DNA from: Pseudomarimonas arenosa
Lineage (GTDB): Bacteria > Pseudomonadota > Gammaproteobacteria > Xanthomonadales > Xanthomonadaceae
DNA length: 54,848 nucleotides
NCBI RefSeq assembly: GCF_014841215.1
Contig: NZ_JACYTR010000029.1
Location: 1-54,848 of the forward strand
Direction: 5' to 3'
Part shown: positions 27,139-35,776 of the stretch, piece by piece
Numbering within the stretch: position 1 is the stretch's first letter
How the letters are laid out: each line of letters opens with the position of its first letter
Translations under genes and position numbers: made by a program
Notes under the pieces: model-generated
Told to the model about the DNA's origin: nothing
Database searches by the model: none
What the model saw: only the letters and a program-made list of their open reading frames with translations

Positions 27139-27480
27139 ATGTTCCAGCGCGGCAATCTTTTGCATCTGGCTGACCCGCCTGCCGAGGGCGAGCGGATGGA
27201 TACGCTCCTGGATCATGGTCCGCTGCTCATTGAGCGCATCGTCAGCTCGAGTCGAATCGCGGGTCAGGAGTACCGTCAGCCGCAGGATGAATGGGTGGTG
27301 TTGCTGAAAGGCAATGCCACGCTCGAAGTCGAGGGCATTTCAATGGCCCTTTGCAGCGGCGACTACGTGTTTCTGGCCAGCGGCACGCCGCATCGCGTGG
27401 CGCAAGTATCCGAGGGGGCAATCTGGTTGGCAGTACATCTGCATCGCGCCGTCGATGGCGCATCTTCCGGCGATCGCTGA
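27139..27480 (+). CDS. Small cupin-domain protein
   Basis: 113 residues, a single cupin barrel. The motifs are EYRQPQDEWVVLLKGNATLEV (in place of the usual metal-ligand motif 1) and SGDYVFLASGTPHRV (motif 2, with the conserved Pro-His). Motif 1 has no G(X)5HXH, so metal binding is uncertain. It could be a sugar or small-molecule-binding or isomerase-like protein. The start at 27139 is chosen because earlier frame sequence overlaps the flavoprotein gene. Likely co-transcribed with it. Confidence 0.82.
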   Translation: MFQRGNLLHLADPPAEGERMDTLLDHGPLLIERIVSSSRIAGQEYRQPQDEWVVLLKGNATLEVEGISMALCSGDYVFLASGTPHRVAQVSEGAIWLAVHLHRAVDGASSGDR

Positions 27481-27621
27481 AGCAAGGCATCGAACCTTTC
27501 CTGGTCCAACGGTCAGCAACGTGGTCACCCATTCACCGTCACTTTCGCGGCGCTGTGGGATACTGCAGCGATCGGCATTTGACTCATCGACGAGCCCGTC
27601 TGCTCGCGTCAAGGAGATCCG

Positions 27622-29340
27622 ATGCGCAAGTTCCTGTTCGGTTCGCTTGCTGTCTTGTTGTTGGTGCTGCTGCTCGGCGCGGTGTTTCTGGCGCGCATGG
27701 ACCTCGACCACTATCGGCCGCAGCTGCAGCTTGCTCTGAGCGATACCTTGAATCGGCCGGTGAGCATCGAAGTGCTCGCCTTCGACTGGTCGACCCTCGG
27801 CGTGGCCGCGCGCGGCATTCGAATCGCCGAAGACCCGCGCTTTTCGAAGGATGATTTTCTGCATGCCGACGCGCTGACCTTTTCCGTGGCTTTCCTGCCG
27901 CTGATGATGGAACGGCAGGTTCAGGTCGATGCCCTGCACATTGAAGCGCCGAGCGTGCGATTGCAGCAGGATGCAAGCGGGCGCTGGAATATCGAGTCAC
28001 TATGGCAGCCGGTGAATGCAAAGAGTAGCGATTCGCCGGCCGATGCCGCGCCTGTTGGCTTGTCGATCGATCGGATCACCTTGCATGGCGGGTCGGTTGA
28101 ATTGCAGCGCGCAGGCGATCAGCTCAGACGCTACCAGGCAGTGAATCTGCAGGCGGATGAGCCACAGCTCGAACAGGCGTTCCCGTTCTCGCTGTCGGCT
28201 GAGTTGCCGGGGTCAGGCAGGCTCGACCTGAGCGGGCAGCTTGGTCCCCTGGACCGGCAGTCGCCGATGCGCTCGGCGCTGCAGGCAGAATTGACCATCA
28301 GTCAGCTCGATCTGGCTGCCAGCGGCTGGGCCGGCGACGGTTCACAGGTGCAAGGGCGGGTGCAACTGAAGTTCGATCTCACGGCCGAGGGCGGCCTGCT
28401 GCGTTCAGAGGGCGAGCTCAGTGCCGAGTCGCTGCGTTTGCTCGGTGCCGATCAAGCAGCCACTGCGCCGATTCGCTTGCAGTTGCGCTGTGATTACGAT
28501 CTGATCAAGCGGCGCGGCACGGTGGAGCAGGGTGTGTTGAGTGCAGGCAGCGCCGAGATCCAACTCAGCGGTGATCTCGCCCAGAAAAGTCAGGCCATGC
28601 GGATGAATCTGCATCTCAAGGGGCAGGCGCTGTCGGTGGATCAGCTGCAGGCGTTGATTCCGGCCTTCGGCATCGAGCTGCCCGAGCAGTCGCGACTATC
28701 GGGCGGCGAGCTTGATATCCAGCTGTCAGTTACCGGTCCGCTCGATGGGCTGCAGATCAAGGGGCCGATCGTGCTCCGAGATACCCGGCTGGACGGCTTC
28801 AGTCTCGCTGGCAGACTCAGTGCTCTGTCCGCTCTGGCCGGTTTGCCGGCACCCAAAGACACGCGCATCGATCAGGGTTCGCTGCAGTTTCACCGTGGGC
28901 CGGATGGAATGCGTTTCGAGCAGATCGATGTGCATGTCGTCGATCTGGGCCAGGTCAGTGGGGGTGGTCGCGTCGATGCCAGCGAATCTGTGGATATGAA
29001 ACTGCGGGTGAAGATCGATCCCGACGTGGCCGAGCGCTCTGGCGGCGGCGCGGCCAGTGGTACCTCAGTGGGCAGGTTTACCGGTGGGGCAATGCGCTAT
29101 GCGTCGAGCCGCGGGCTGGACGTGCAGGTACAGGGTTCACTGGCGGCGCCGCAGATCAAGCTGAGCTCACAAGCGCTGGCGGGCAGTGTGCTCTCAGGCC
29201 TGTTGGCGCCCGACCAGGAAGACCAGGGTAGCGGTGATGAGGGCAACACCGACGAAGTCAGCGATCGCCGTCGCATTGGATCGGCATTGCTGCAACTGCT
29301 GGATAAGAAGAAGGATGATCGGGAGCGCGAGAAGGAGTGA
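27622..29340 (+). CDS. AsmA-family envelope protein
   Basis: 572 residues. An N-terminal membrane anchor (about 5-24, FGSLAVLLLVLLLGAVFLA) is followed by MDLDHYRPQLQLALSDTLNRPVSIE, the typical AsmA opening, and a long beta-rich periplasmic part with repeats of the form DALHIEAPSVRLQQDASGRWNIESL. The C-terminus is acidic then basic (KKKDDREREKE). AsmA-like proteins are bridge-like lipid carriers or affect outer-membrane assembly; that this one moves phospholipid is inference from family. AAGGAG precedes the start. It converges with the phosphatase gene at 29371. Confidence 0.87.
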   Translation: MRKFLFGSLAVLLLVLLLGAVFLARMDLDHYRPQLQLALSDTLNRPVSIEVLAFDWSTLGVAARGIRIAEDPRFSKDDFLHADALTFSVAFLPLMMERQVQVDALHIEAPSVRLQQDASGRWNIESLWQPVNAKSSDSPADAAPVGLSIDRITLHGGSVELQRAGDQLRRYQAVNLQADEPQLEQAFPFSLSAELPGSGRLDLSGQLGPLDRQSPMRSALQAELTISQLDLAASGWAGDGSQVQGRVQLKFDLTAEGGLLRSEGELSAESLRLLGADQAATAPIRLQLRCDYDLIKRRGTVEQGVLSAGSAEIQLSGDLAQKSQAMRMNLHLKGQALSVDQLQALIPAFGIELPEQSRLSGGELDIQLSVTGPLDGLQIKGPIVLRDTRLDGFSLAGRLSALSALAGLPAPKDTRIDQGSLQFHRGPDGMRFEQIDVHVVDLGQVSGGGRVDASESVDMKLRVKIDPDVAERSGGGAASGTSVGRFTGGAMRYASSRGLDVQVQGSLAAPQIKLSSQALAGSVLSGLLAPDQEDQGSGDEGNTDEVSDRRRIGSALLQLLDKKKDDREREKE

Positions 29341-29370
29341 TCCCGGCCGGTTCAGTAAAGCAACCCGGGC

Positions 29371-30168
29371 TCAGGTGCGTCTTGTCTGGTTGGCACAGCC
29401 CGGGACGACTGGTTGCAGCACCAGCAAGGACTGGTCGTCCAGGCCCAGGGGGCTGCCCTGGTGGGCTTGAAGAGCATTGATGACGGCGTCGCGAACGGCG
29501 CTGGGATGACCATCGGCGTTGGCTACTGCATCGCTGAGGCGATCCAGACCGAAGGCCTCACCCGCGGAGTCTTCGGCCTCCAGCAGGCCGTCGGTAAACA
29601 CCACCAGCAAGTCGTTGGCCTTCATCGGCCGGCTGAGGTTGCTGAATCGGTAGTCGCGATCGATCCCCAGTGGAATGTCATTGCCATCATCAATCAGCAT
29701 CACGGTGTTTCCCCGACGCAGCAGGGCCGGATGATGGCCGGCCGAGCAGTACACCAGCTGCTCGAGATCAGGTCGATACAGGGCAGCAAACACGGTCAGG
29801 AAGTGGCGCCGCTGTCGACGTGAAAAGAAGAAGCGATTGGCATAGGTCAGTGCGCCGGCGGGGCCGTGCGGCGGTTCGTCATTCCGGTAGGTGCGCAGAA
29901 TGGCATCGAATTGCACGGCCTCCATGGCGGCGGCTGGGCCGTGGCCCGAGACATCGGCAATCATCACGCCCCAACCATCGATCTGCGTGGTTTCAGTGAA
30001 GTCAGGCTCGATGCCGTAATTAAGCCGCATCACATCGTAATAGTCGCCAGCCGCCACGGCGGCCGGCTGGTAGTGAAACGCATAGTTCAGGCCGCGAATC
30101 TGCGGCTCGTCCGGCAGCAGCAGGCGCTGCACGTCAGCCAGGGTTTCGATTGCTTGGTGAGCATCCAT
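29371..30168 (-). CDS. SpoIIE/PP2C-type serine phosphatase
   Basis: 265 residues. The catalytic PP2C_SpoIIE motifs are HYQPAAVAAGDYYDV near 34-48 and MIADVSGHGPAAAM near 82-95, with metal-binding Asp residues, and the final GLDDQSLLVLQP. Upstream is only a short N-terminal linker (MDAHQAIETLADVQRLLLPDEPQI), typical of RsbU-like phosphatases of partner-switching systems, but no anti-sigma factor or STAS gene is nearby. The start at 30168 is chosen for this linker; the longer frame overlaps the membrane protein at 30201-30377, which precedes it by 32 bp and is probably co-transcribed. Confidence 0.88.
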   Translation of the reverse strand: MDAHQAIETLADVQRLLLPDEPQIRGLNYAFHYQPAAVAAGDYYDVMRLNYGIEPDFTETTQIDGWGVMIADVSGHGPAAAMEAVQFDAILRTYRNDEPPHGPAGALTYANRFFFSRRQRRHFLTVFAALYRPDLEQLVYCSAGHHPALLRRGNTVMLIDDGNDIPLGIDRDYRFSNLSRPMKANDLLVVFTDGLLEAEDSAGEAFGLDRLSDAVANADGHPSAVRDAVINALQAHQGSPLGLDDQSLLVLQPVVPGCANQTRRT

Positions 30169-30200
30169 CAGGGTCGACTTGTTCTCGGCATTCGACTGGG

Positions 30201-30377
30201 TCAGCCCTTGATCGCCCGCAGCACCGGAATCATGCCGGCAAGCACGACATAGCAAGCGCAGATGGTCCAATACTGGCCGGGGTCGTATTGGCGTTCGACC
30301 ACGCCGCGAAAATAAGCCTTGCCGCTGAGTAGGGCAATGGCCAGGGCGGTCAACCAGAGTGCGCTGAACCAGTCCAT
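30201..30377 (-). CDS. 58-residue two-span membrane protein (unlisted small ORF)
   Basis: 58 residues starting MDWFSALWLTALAIALLSG and ending VLRAIKG, with two hydrophobic spans (about 4-22 and 37-53). GGAG lies eight bases before the ATG and a TGA ends the frame at 30201. It is 32 bp upstream of the SpoIIE-type phosphatase on the same strand, so the two are probably one operon. It may serve as a membrane anchor or input partner for the phosphatase; that is inference. It is too short for a 60-residue cut-off and lies inside a longer spurious frame. Confidence 0.72.
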   Translation of the reverse strand: MDWFSALWLTALAIALLSGKAYFRGVVERQYDPGQYWTICACYVVLAGMIPVLRAIKG

Positions 30378-30515
30378 CCGAAGTACTCCAAGGATTCACC
30401 CAGCCCACGACGGGGAGGCTCACAGGGTGTGACCGACGCTTGATTGCAGTCAAGACACCGCCAGTGGCGCGCTGGCAAAGTTCACGTGGGCCTGTGCTGT
30501 GGGCGAGGAGGAGTG

Positions 30516-31460
30516 ATGGAGTTCAAGGACTACTATCAGGTGCTGGGAGTCGAGCGCTCGGCCAGCCAGGATGACATCAAGCGGGCCTACCGCCGTTTGG
30601 CCCGCAAGTTCCATCCCGACGTCAGCAAGGAGGCCGAGGCAGAGGCCAGATTCAAGGCCGTGGGTGAAGCCTACGAAGTGCTGAAGGACCCGGACAAGCG
30701 CGCTGCCTACGACCAACTCGGCGACCGCTGGCAAAGCGGTCAGGACTTTCATCCGCCGCCGGACTGGGGGGCCGGATTTGAACGCGGCGGTTACGACGGC
30801 GGTGGCGCCGAAGGCGTCGATCAGGCCGCTTATAGTGACTTTTTCGAGTCATTGTTCGGCCAGCACGCTGACCTTCGAGGCGGCCGCACGCCGCGCGGTC
30901 GCGACCACCACGCCACCATTGAGATCCCGCTGCGTGACGCCTATCAGGGCGGCACTCGCAGCTTGAGTTTGCGCATGCCGAAACTTGACGAGCACGGCCG
31001 GCTGCAGGTGCAGCAGCACCGCCTGGAGGTCAGCATCCCCAAAGGGGTGCGCGCCGGGCAGGTGATGCGCCTGGCCGGGCAGGGTGGGTCCCTCGGCGGC
31101 CAGCCGGGGGATCTCTATCTCGAGATCAGCTTTGCACCCGACCCGCGCTACCGAGTGGAGCTGCGTGATGTGTATCTGCGCCTGCCTTTGGCGCCCTGGG
31201 AAGCCGCGCTCGGGGCCACGGTTACCTTGCCAACGCCGAATGGCCGCTTCGAGCTGAAGATTCCGCCGGGTTCACAGTCGGGGCGCAAGTTGCGTTTGAA
31301 GGGACAGGGCATACCGGGTGAGCCGGCCGGTGATTTGTACGCCGAGCTGGCGATCACACTGCCGAACGCAGACGATGAACAGCAGCGACGAGCCTACGAG
31401 GCCTTGTCAAAAGCATGTCCAGGCTATGATCCTCGGCGTGAACTGGAGGGGTGGGCATGA
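30516..31460 (+). CDS. cbpA: Curved-DNA-binding protein, DnaJ-class co-chaperone
   Basis: 314 residues. The J domain is at 1-70 with HPD at 33-35 ([11 protein letters not shown]), followed by a Gly-rich linker (about 85-110) and two C-terminal substrate-binding domains, and no zinc-finger region. This is the DnaJ class B layout of CbpA, which stimulates DnaK ATPase and binds DNA. GAGGAGGAG precedes the ATG. Its TGA overlaps the cbpM ATG as ATGA. The divergent small membrane-protein gene starts 138 bp away, and the spacer contains an inverted repeat CTTGA/TCAAG at about 30439-30454. Confidence 0.95.
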   Translation: MEFKDYYQVLGVERSASQDDIKRAYRRLARKFHPDVSKEAEAEARFKAVGEAYEVLKDPDKRAAYDQLGDRWQSGQDFHPPPDWGAGFERGGYDGGGAEGVDQAAYSDFFESLFGQHADLRGGRTPRGRDHHATIEIPLRDAYQGGTRSLSLRMPKLDEHGRLQVQQHRLEVSIPKGVRAGQVMRLAGQGGSLGGQPGDLYLEISFAPDPRYRVELRDVYLRLPLAPWEAALGATVTLPTPNGRFELKIPPGSQSGRKLRLKGQGIPGEPAGDLYAELAITLPNADDEQQRRAYEALSKACPGYDPRRELEGWA

Positions 31461-31771
31461 GCGAAGATGCCGTGACAATCATGCAAGTGGATTTCCATGT
31501 TCAAGGCGCCTGGAGTCTGACTGAGCTATGCGCGCTAACCCAGCTCGATCAACAGGCCTTGCTCGCCTTGGTCGACGAAGGCGTGCTAGAGCCTGAAGGC
31601 GACACCCTTGAGGTCTGGCGGTTCTCTGCCGAACAGGTGCCCGCTGCACGCACTGCCGCGCGTCTGCTGCGCGACCTCGGGCTGAACGCTGCGGGCGCAG
31701 CTTTGGCACTGCAGCTGATGGACGAGCTAGAGGCGTTGCGCGCCGAGCTGGCGCGGCTTCGGAGTGATTGA
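31457..31771 (+). CDS. cbpM: CbpM-like chaperone modulator
   Basis: 104 residues. CbpM binds the J domain of CbpA and inhibits both its co-chaperone and DNA-binding functions. The sequence has a short MerR-like helix-turn-helix region ([30 protein letters not shown]) and a C-terminal helical tail ([21 protein letters not shown]), as in the family. The ATG at 31457 overlaps the cbpA stop by 4 bp and follows GGAGGGG, so it is translationally coupled. A GTG two codons upstream is less likely. Confidence 0.93.
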   Translation: MSEDAVTIMQVDFHVQGAWSLTELCALTQLDQQALLALVDEGVLEPEGDTLEVWRFSAEQVPAARTAARLLRDLGLNAAGAALALQLMDELEALRAELARLRSD

Positions 31772-31786
31772 TTCTGCGACTTGGAG

Positions 31787-31816
31787 TTTGAACGCCCTGT
31801 TCAAATATCCGGGTTA
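31787..31816. repeat. Hairpin plus TAACCCGGATAT motif between cbpM and ahpF
   Basis: TTTGAAC (31787-31793) pairs with GTTCAAA (31799-31805) and sits between two convergent genes. Overlapping it, 31803-31816 is the reverse complement of TAACCCGGATATTT, whose TAA is the stop codon of ahpF. There is no T tract, so termination is uncertain. Confidence 0.6.
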
Positions 31817-33406
31817 GGCCGCCTCGCGCACGTCTTGGGTGGCCGGGGCCGGCGTACGGATCAAGTAGTCAAACGCCGACAGCGCCGCTTTCGAGCCTTC
31901 GCCCATGGCGATAACAATCTGTTTGTACGGTACGGTAGTGACATCGCCGGCCGCGAATATGCCGGGAATCGAGGTCTGTGCGCGGTCGTCGATTTCAATC
32001 TCGCCGCGGGCCGAGAGGGCGAGGGTGCCTTTCAGCCAATCGGTGTTGGGCAGCAGGCCGATCTGCACGAACACGCCTTCCAGTTCCACCGCATGCAGGC
32101 TGCCGTTTTCGCGGCTTTCATAGCGCAGGCCGGTGACCCGGCTGCCGTCACCCAGAACTTCGGTGGTGCGAGCCGACACCAGGATGTCGACGTTGGGCAG
32201 GCTGCGTAGCTTGCGCTGCAGCACATCGTCGGCGCGTAGCTTGCTATCGAATTCAATCAGGGTGACATGCTTGACGATGCCGGCCAGATCAATCGCCGCT
32301 TCGACACCGGAATTGCCACCACCGATCACGGCCACCCGCTTGCCTTTGAACAGCGGGCCGTCGCAGTGCGGGCAATAGGCCACGCCCTTGTTGCGGTACT
32401 GATCTTCGCCCGGCACGCTCATCTGCCGCCAGCGCGCGCCGGTGGCGATGACCACGCTGCGCGAATGCAGCGTGGCACCGCTGGCCAAATGCACTTCGTG
32501 ATAGCCGTGCTCGGTCTGCTCGGATGGCACCAAGCGCTCGGCGCGCTGCAGATTCATGATCTCGACGTCATAGTCCTTGACATGCTGCTCCAGCGCCGCG
32601 GCCAGCTTGGGTCCTTCGGTGTGGCTGACCGAGATGAAGTTCTCGATCCCCATGGTGTCCAGCACCTGGCCGCCAAAGCGCTCCGCCACCACACCGGTGC
32701 GAATGCCCTTGCGCGCGGCATAGATCGCCGACGCAGCGCCGGCTGGGCCGCCGCCTACCACCAGCACGTCGAACGGGGCCTGCTCGCTCAGCTTGGCGGC
32801 CTTGCGCTCGGCGGCGCCGCTATCGAGCTTGGCCAGGATTTCTTCCACGCTCATGCGGCCGGCGGCGAACACTTCGCCATTCAGCATGATGGTCGGCACC
32901 GCCATGATTTCGCGCCGCTCGATCTCCTGCTGGAACAGCGCGCCATCGATTGCGGTATGACGAATCGATGGGTTCAGAACGCTGATCACGTTCAGTGCCT
33001 GCACCACGTCCGGGCAGTTCTGGCAAGACAGCGAGAAATAGGTTTCGAACTGGACCTTGCCGCTCAGGCCGCGAATCTGTTCGGCGACCTCATCGTCGAC
33101 CTTGGGTGGGTGGCCGCCGACCTGCAGCAGGGCCAGCACCAGGGAGGTGAATTCGTGGCCGAGCGGAATGCCCGCAAAGCTGACTGCGATGTCGCTGTCA
33201 TGGCGCCGGATCTCGAACGAGGGCGCGCGATCGGCACCGCCGTCACGGCGCAGATTGATCTTGTCCGATAGTTCGCAGATCTCGCTCAACAGGCCGTCCA
33301 GCTCTCGACTGCTGTCGCTGTCATTCAGCGTAGCCACCAGTTCGATCGGCAGTTGAAGCTTGGTCAGGTAGGCCTGCAGCTGCGTTTTGAGTTGGGTGTC
33401 GAGCAT
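31814..33406 (-). CDS. ahpF: Alkyl hydroperoxide reductase subunit F
   Basis: 530 residues, close to the usual 520. It is the NADH-dependent flavoprotein that reduces the peroxiredoxin AhpC. The N-terminal double thioredoxin-like domain has CQNC at 128-131, and the thioredoxin-reductase-like part has the FAD loop [17 protein letters not shown] and the redox pair CPHC near 347-350, matching the E. coli positions. The NAD site is [16 protein letters not shown]. The start at 33406 follows GGAGAACCCCC and begins MLDTQLK. ahpC lies 374 bp upstream on the same strand; the gap is repeat-rich. The stop TAA is the first triplet of a repeated motif, TAACCCGGATAT. Confidence 0.97.
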   Translation of the reverse strand: MLDTQLKTQLQAYLTKLQLPIELVATLNDSDSSRELDGLLSEICELSDKINLRRDGGADRAPSFEIRRHDSDIAVSFAGIPLGHEFTSLVLALLQVGGHPPKVDDEVAEQIRGLSGKVQFETYFSLSCQNCPDVVQALNVISVLNPSIRHTAIDGALFQQEIERREIMAVPTIMLNGEVFAAGRMSVEEILAKLDSGAAERKAAKLSEQAPFDVLVVGGGPAGAASAIYAARKGIRTGVVAERFGGQVLDTMGIENFISVSHTEGPKLAAALEQHVKDYDVEIMNLQRAERLVPSEQTEHGYHEVHLASGATLHSRSVVIATGARWRQMSVPGEDQYRNKGVAYCPHCDGPLFKGKRVAVIGGGNSGVEAAIDLAGIVKHVTLIEFDSKLRADDVLQRKLRSLPNVDILVSARTTEVLGDGSRVTGLRYESRENGSLHAVELEGVFVQIGLLPNTDWLKGTLALSARGEIEIDDRAQTSIPGIFAAGDVTTVPYKQIVIAMGEGSKAALSAFDYLIRTPAPATQDVREAA

Positions 33407-33604
33407 GGGGGTTCTCCAATGAGGCACTAGCAGGCTGCCGGAAATCAAACGCTTGCGGGTTTGCTTTCCGAGCGCGCCGTCCTCGGCGCGGGATATCAGG
33501 CTGCCTTCTCGCCGCGGGAGAAGGTGCCCGAAGGGCGGACGAAGGGTGGGTCGCTGGTGAGTGTGGTCAAATTTCGGTTTGACCGAGCAGGACACCCGGC
33601 CCTA

Positions 33605-33768
33605 ACCCCAACCCCTCTTCCGCGCGAGGGACCAATGTGCGCGGATTTTCGCCGCACCGGATTGCGCCCCGGAACTCCCTCCCCGATGTTCGGGGAGGGG
33701 TGGGGTGGGGTTAGGGAGCCGGCCTTTCCCTACCCAGGCCTCGCGCAGCGAGGTTCCTGGGTAGGGGC
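33605..33768. repeat. Composite GC-rich palindromic repeat between ahpC and ahpF (copy A)
   Basis: The 374 bp between ahpC and ahpF hold no gene. They hold repeats: CCTCCCCGA/TCGGGGAGG (33678-33698), the AACTCCCTCC and GGGGTGGGGT runs, and a long stem CCTACCCAGG/CCTGGGTAGG (33729-33765). Read on the minus strand, the order and sequence match 52958-53115 closely, so it is a two-copy inverted element. A run of such hairpins could weaken or end transcription between ahpC and ahpF. Confidence 0.75.
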
Positions 33769-33780
33769 TTAGCAGGCAGC

Positions 33781-34344
33781 TTAGATCTTGCCAACCAGGT
33801 CCAGCGAAGGTGCCAGCGTCTTCTCGCCTTCCTGCCACTTGGCCGGGCAGACCTTGCCGGGATTCTTGGCAACGAACTGGGCGGCCTTCAGCTTGCGCAG
33901 GGTTTCCTTCATGTCACGCGCAATCGCGTTGTCGTGAATCTCGGCGGTCTTGATCACGCCTTCCGGGTTGATCAGGAAGGTGCCACGCAGAGCCAGACCC
34001 TCTTCTTCGATATGCACGCCGAACGCGCGGGTCAGCTGATGGGTGGGGTCGCCAATCAGCGGGAACTTGGCCTTGCCGACGGCCGGCGAGGTTTCGTGCC
34101 AGACCTTGTGCGAGAAATGGGTGTCGGTGGTGACGATGTAGACCTCGGTTTCAGCGCGCTGGAACTCGAGGTAGTTGTCGGCAGCGTCTTCGACCTCGGT
34201 CGGGCAGTTGAAGGTGAAGGCGGCCGGCATGAAGACCAGCACCGACCAATGACCCTTCAGCGACTCTTCGGTCAAGGTGACGAACTTGCCGTCGTGGAAG
34301 GCATTGACCTTGAAAGGCTGGACGTTGGTGTTGATCAAGGACAT
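33781..34344 (-). CDS. ahpC: Alkyl hydroperoxide reductase subunit C (2-Cys peroxiredoxin)
   Basis: 187 residues, the exact length of E. coli AhpC. It detoxifies hydrogen peroxide, organic peroxides and peroxynitrite in the cytosol. The peroxidatic Cys47 is in PAAFTFNCPTE, with Asn at the position usually Val, and the resolving Cys166 is in GKVCPAKW. It ends VGKI. It is preceded by a promoter with an OxyR-type site. ahpF, its reductase, follows downstream on the same strand after a repeat-filled gap. Confidence 0.97.
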   Translation of the reverse strand: MSLINTNVQPFKVNAFHDGKFVTLTEESLKGHWSVLVFMPAAFTFNCPTEVEDAADNYLEFQRAETEVYIVTTDTHFSHKVWHETSPAVGKAKFPLIGDPTHQLTRAFGVHIEEEGLALRGTFLINPEGVIKTAEIHDNAIARDMKETLRKLKAAQFVAKNPGKVCPAKWQEGEKTLAPSLDLVGKI

Positions 34345-34394
34345 CTACAGAACTCCTTTGAGAGGGATGAGTGAGGGTGAAGCAACAGGGGGGC

Positions 34395-34423
34395 ATGTTA
34401 ATGAGTTTGATGCGTTGCATCAA
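34395..34423 (-). promoter_or_regulatory. ahpC promoter
   Basis: On the minus strand: -35 box TTGATG (34423-34418), 17-bp spacer, -10 box TAACAT (34400-34395). Transcription would start near 34388, giving a leader of about 45 nt before the ATG at 34344. The -35 box directly abuts the OxyR-type site at 34424-34460, the usual activator geometry. Confidence 0.75.
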
Positions 34424-34460
34424 ATCGATAGAAGCTAACGAAATGATAGATATGAACTAT
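34424..34460. promoter_or_regulatory. OxyR-type tetranucleotide operator upstream of ahpC
   Basis: Four quarter-sites with exact 7-bp spacing: ATCG-N7-CTAA-N7-ATAG-N7-CTAT, against the known OxyR pattern ATAG-N7-CTAT-N7-ATAG-N7-CTAT. The distal half is perfect and the promoter-proximal half has three changed bases. It abuts the -35 box. Activation of ahpC by oxidised OxyR is the expected reading. No oxyR gene is in this window. Confidence 0.8.
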
Positions 34461-34589
34461 CAATATGACGCAAGCATCGGTTTACAAGGCTGTGCCGAAC
34501 CCCGGTGCGGCTAGTGCAATGCGGCAAGCGGCGTATGAGGTGCCCTGAATTGTGCGCTGCACAGGAGGCCGCCCCAGAGATGGCCGGTG

Positions 34590-35687
34590 TCAGGCCGGTG
34601 GGTCGAACAGATCGCCCTGAGCAGAAGGCAGGCGGGGTGGGGTGAACAGTGAGCACTCCATATCATCGAAGGGCTGAAATCCGAGCTCGCGATAGGCGCG
34701 CTGAAAGCGCTGCTCGATCAGATCGGCAAACGGGCCGCTGCCACGCATGCGGATACCAAAGCTGGGGTTGTAGTCCTTGCCATGGTGCATCTGCTGGATA
34801 AGGCTGATCGCGTGCCGGGCGCGATCGGGGTAGTGCAGCTCCAGCCACTCGCGCCACAGGGCCTTGAGTTCGTTCGGTAGGCGGAGCAGCACGTAGCCGA
34901 CGTTGCCGGCCCCGGCCTCACGTACTTGCTTGAGGATGCGTTCGATCTCGGCGTCGTTGAGGGTGGGAATCACCGGCGCCAGCAACACACCGACTTCCAC
35001 GCCGGACTGGGCCAGTCGCTCGATGGTTTTCAGTCGGGCGTGCGGGGCGGCCGCACGTGGTTCCAGCCGGGCAGAAAGCCGGTTGTCGAGGGTGGTCACC
35101 GAGAGATACACCCGGGCCAGACGCTGGCGGGCCATCTCATTCAGCAGGTCGAGATCACGCAGCACCAGAGCGCTCTTGGTCACGATGATGGTCGGATGCC
35201 GCGCTTCTGCCAATACTTCGAGCAGTTGCCGGCTCAGCAGCAGCGTCTTCTCAACTGGCTGATAGGCATCGGTATTGATGCCAAGTGCGATCGGCTCGGC
35301 TTGATAGCCAGATTTGGCCAGTTCCTTGCGCAAGAGCGCGGGCGCATTGGTCTTGGCGATCAATCGGCTCTCGAAATCCAAGCCGGGTGATAAGCCCAGA
35401 TAGCTGTGGGTTGGCCGGGCAAAACAATACACGCAGCCGTGTTCACAGCCGCGATAGGGATTGATCGAACGTGAGAAGCCGACATCCGGCGACTGGTTGT
35501 AGGTGATGATCGAGCGCGCCGACTCTTCGCTGATTTCGGTTTCCAGCCTGGTGGCCGCGAACTCCTCTTGATCGGGAATGTCCCATCCGTCGGATTCCGA
35601 TTCCACGGTCCGCGTGTCGAAACGCCCGGCCAGTTGCGAGGCTGCGCCGCGCCCTTTGATGGGCTGCTTGGGAGACTGGTCGCTCAT
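34590..35687 (-). CDS. PA0069-type radical SAM protein
   Basis: 365 residues with the radical-SAM cluster motif at Cys81, Cys85 and Cys88 (CEHGCVYCFARPTHSYL). This motif is extended by the conserved sequence NPYRGCEHGCVYC, typical of the PA0069/SplB-like family of unknown function. The C-terminus FDDMECSLFTPPRLPSAQGDLFDPPA is typical too. It would use a 4Fe-4S cluster and S-adenosylmethionine in the cytosol; the substrate is not known, and a DNA repair or lyase role is sometimes guessed. It lies 245 bp upstream of ahpC and is read the same way, with the ahpC promoter between. Confidence 0.93.
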   Translation of the reverse strand: MSDQSPKQPIKGRGAASQLAGRFDTRTVESESDGWDIPDQEEFAATRLETEISEESARSIITYNQSPDVGFSRSINPYRGCEHGCVYCFARPTHSYLGLSPGLDFESRLIAKTNAPALLRKELAKSGYQAEPIALGINTDAYQPVEKTLLLSRQLLEVLAEARHPTIIVTKSALVLRDLDLLNEMARQRLARVYLSVTTLDNRLSARLEPRAAAPHARLKTIERLAQSGVEVGVLLAPVIPTLNDAEIERILKQVREAGAGNVGYVLLRLPNELKALWREWLELHYPDRARHAISLIQQMHHGKDYNPSFGIRMRGSGPFADLIEQRFQRAYRELGFQPFDDMECSLFTPPRLPSAQGDLFDPPA

Positions 35688-35756
35688 GAAAACAAAGTGT
35701 AGCGGCTCGAGGGCGAGCCGCTAGCCGCGCAATCGCGCTGGCGGGGGAAATGGAGT

Positions 35757-35776
35757 TAGCCCGGATGTCCGGGTTA
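35757..35776. repeat. TAACCCGGAyAT-family palindrome at the EamA gene stop
   Basis: Read on the minus strand it is TAACCCGGACATCCGGGCTA; CCCGGA and TCCGGG pair around a short loop. The TAA is the stop codon of the transporter gene at 35774. The same motif marks the ahpF stop and the right ends of the 119-bp repeats. Confidence 0.65.

Noticed and set aside
32267-33271. Long plus-strand frame (334 codons) opposite ahpF
   Set aside because: It is the antisense shadow of a high-GC gene, with no Shine-Dalgarno and no recognisable family, while ahpF is certain.
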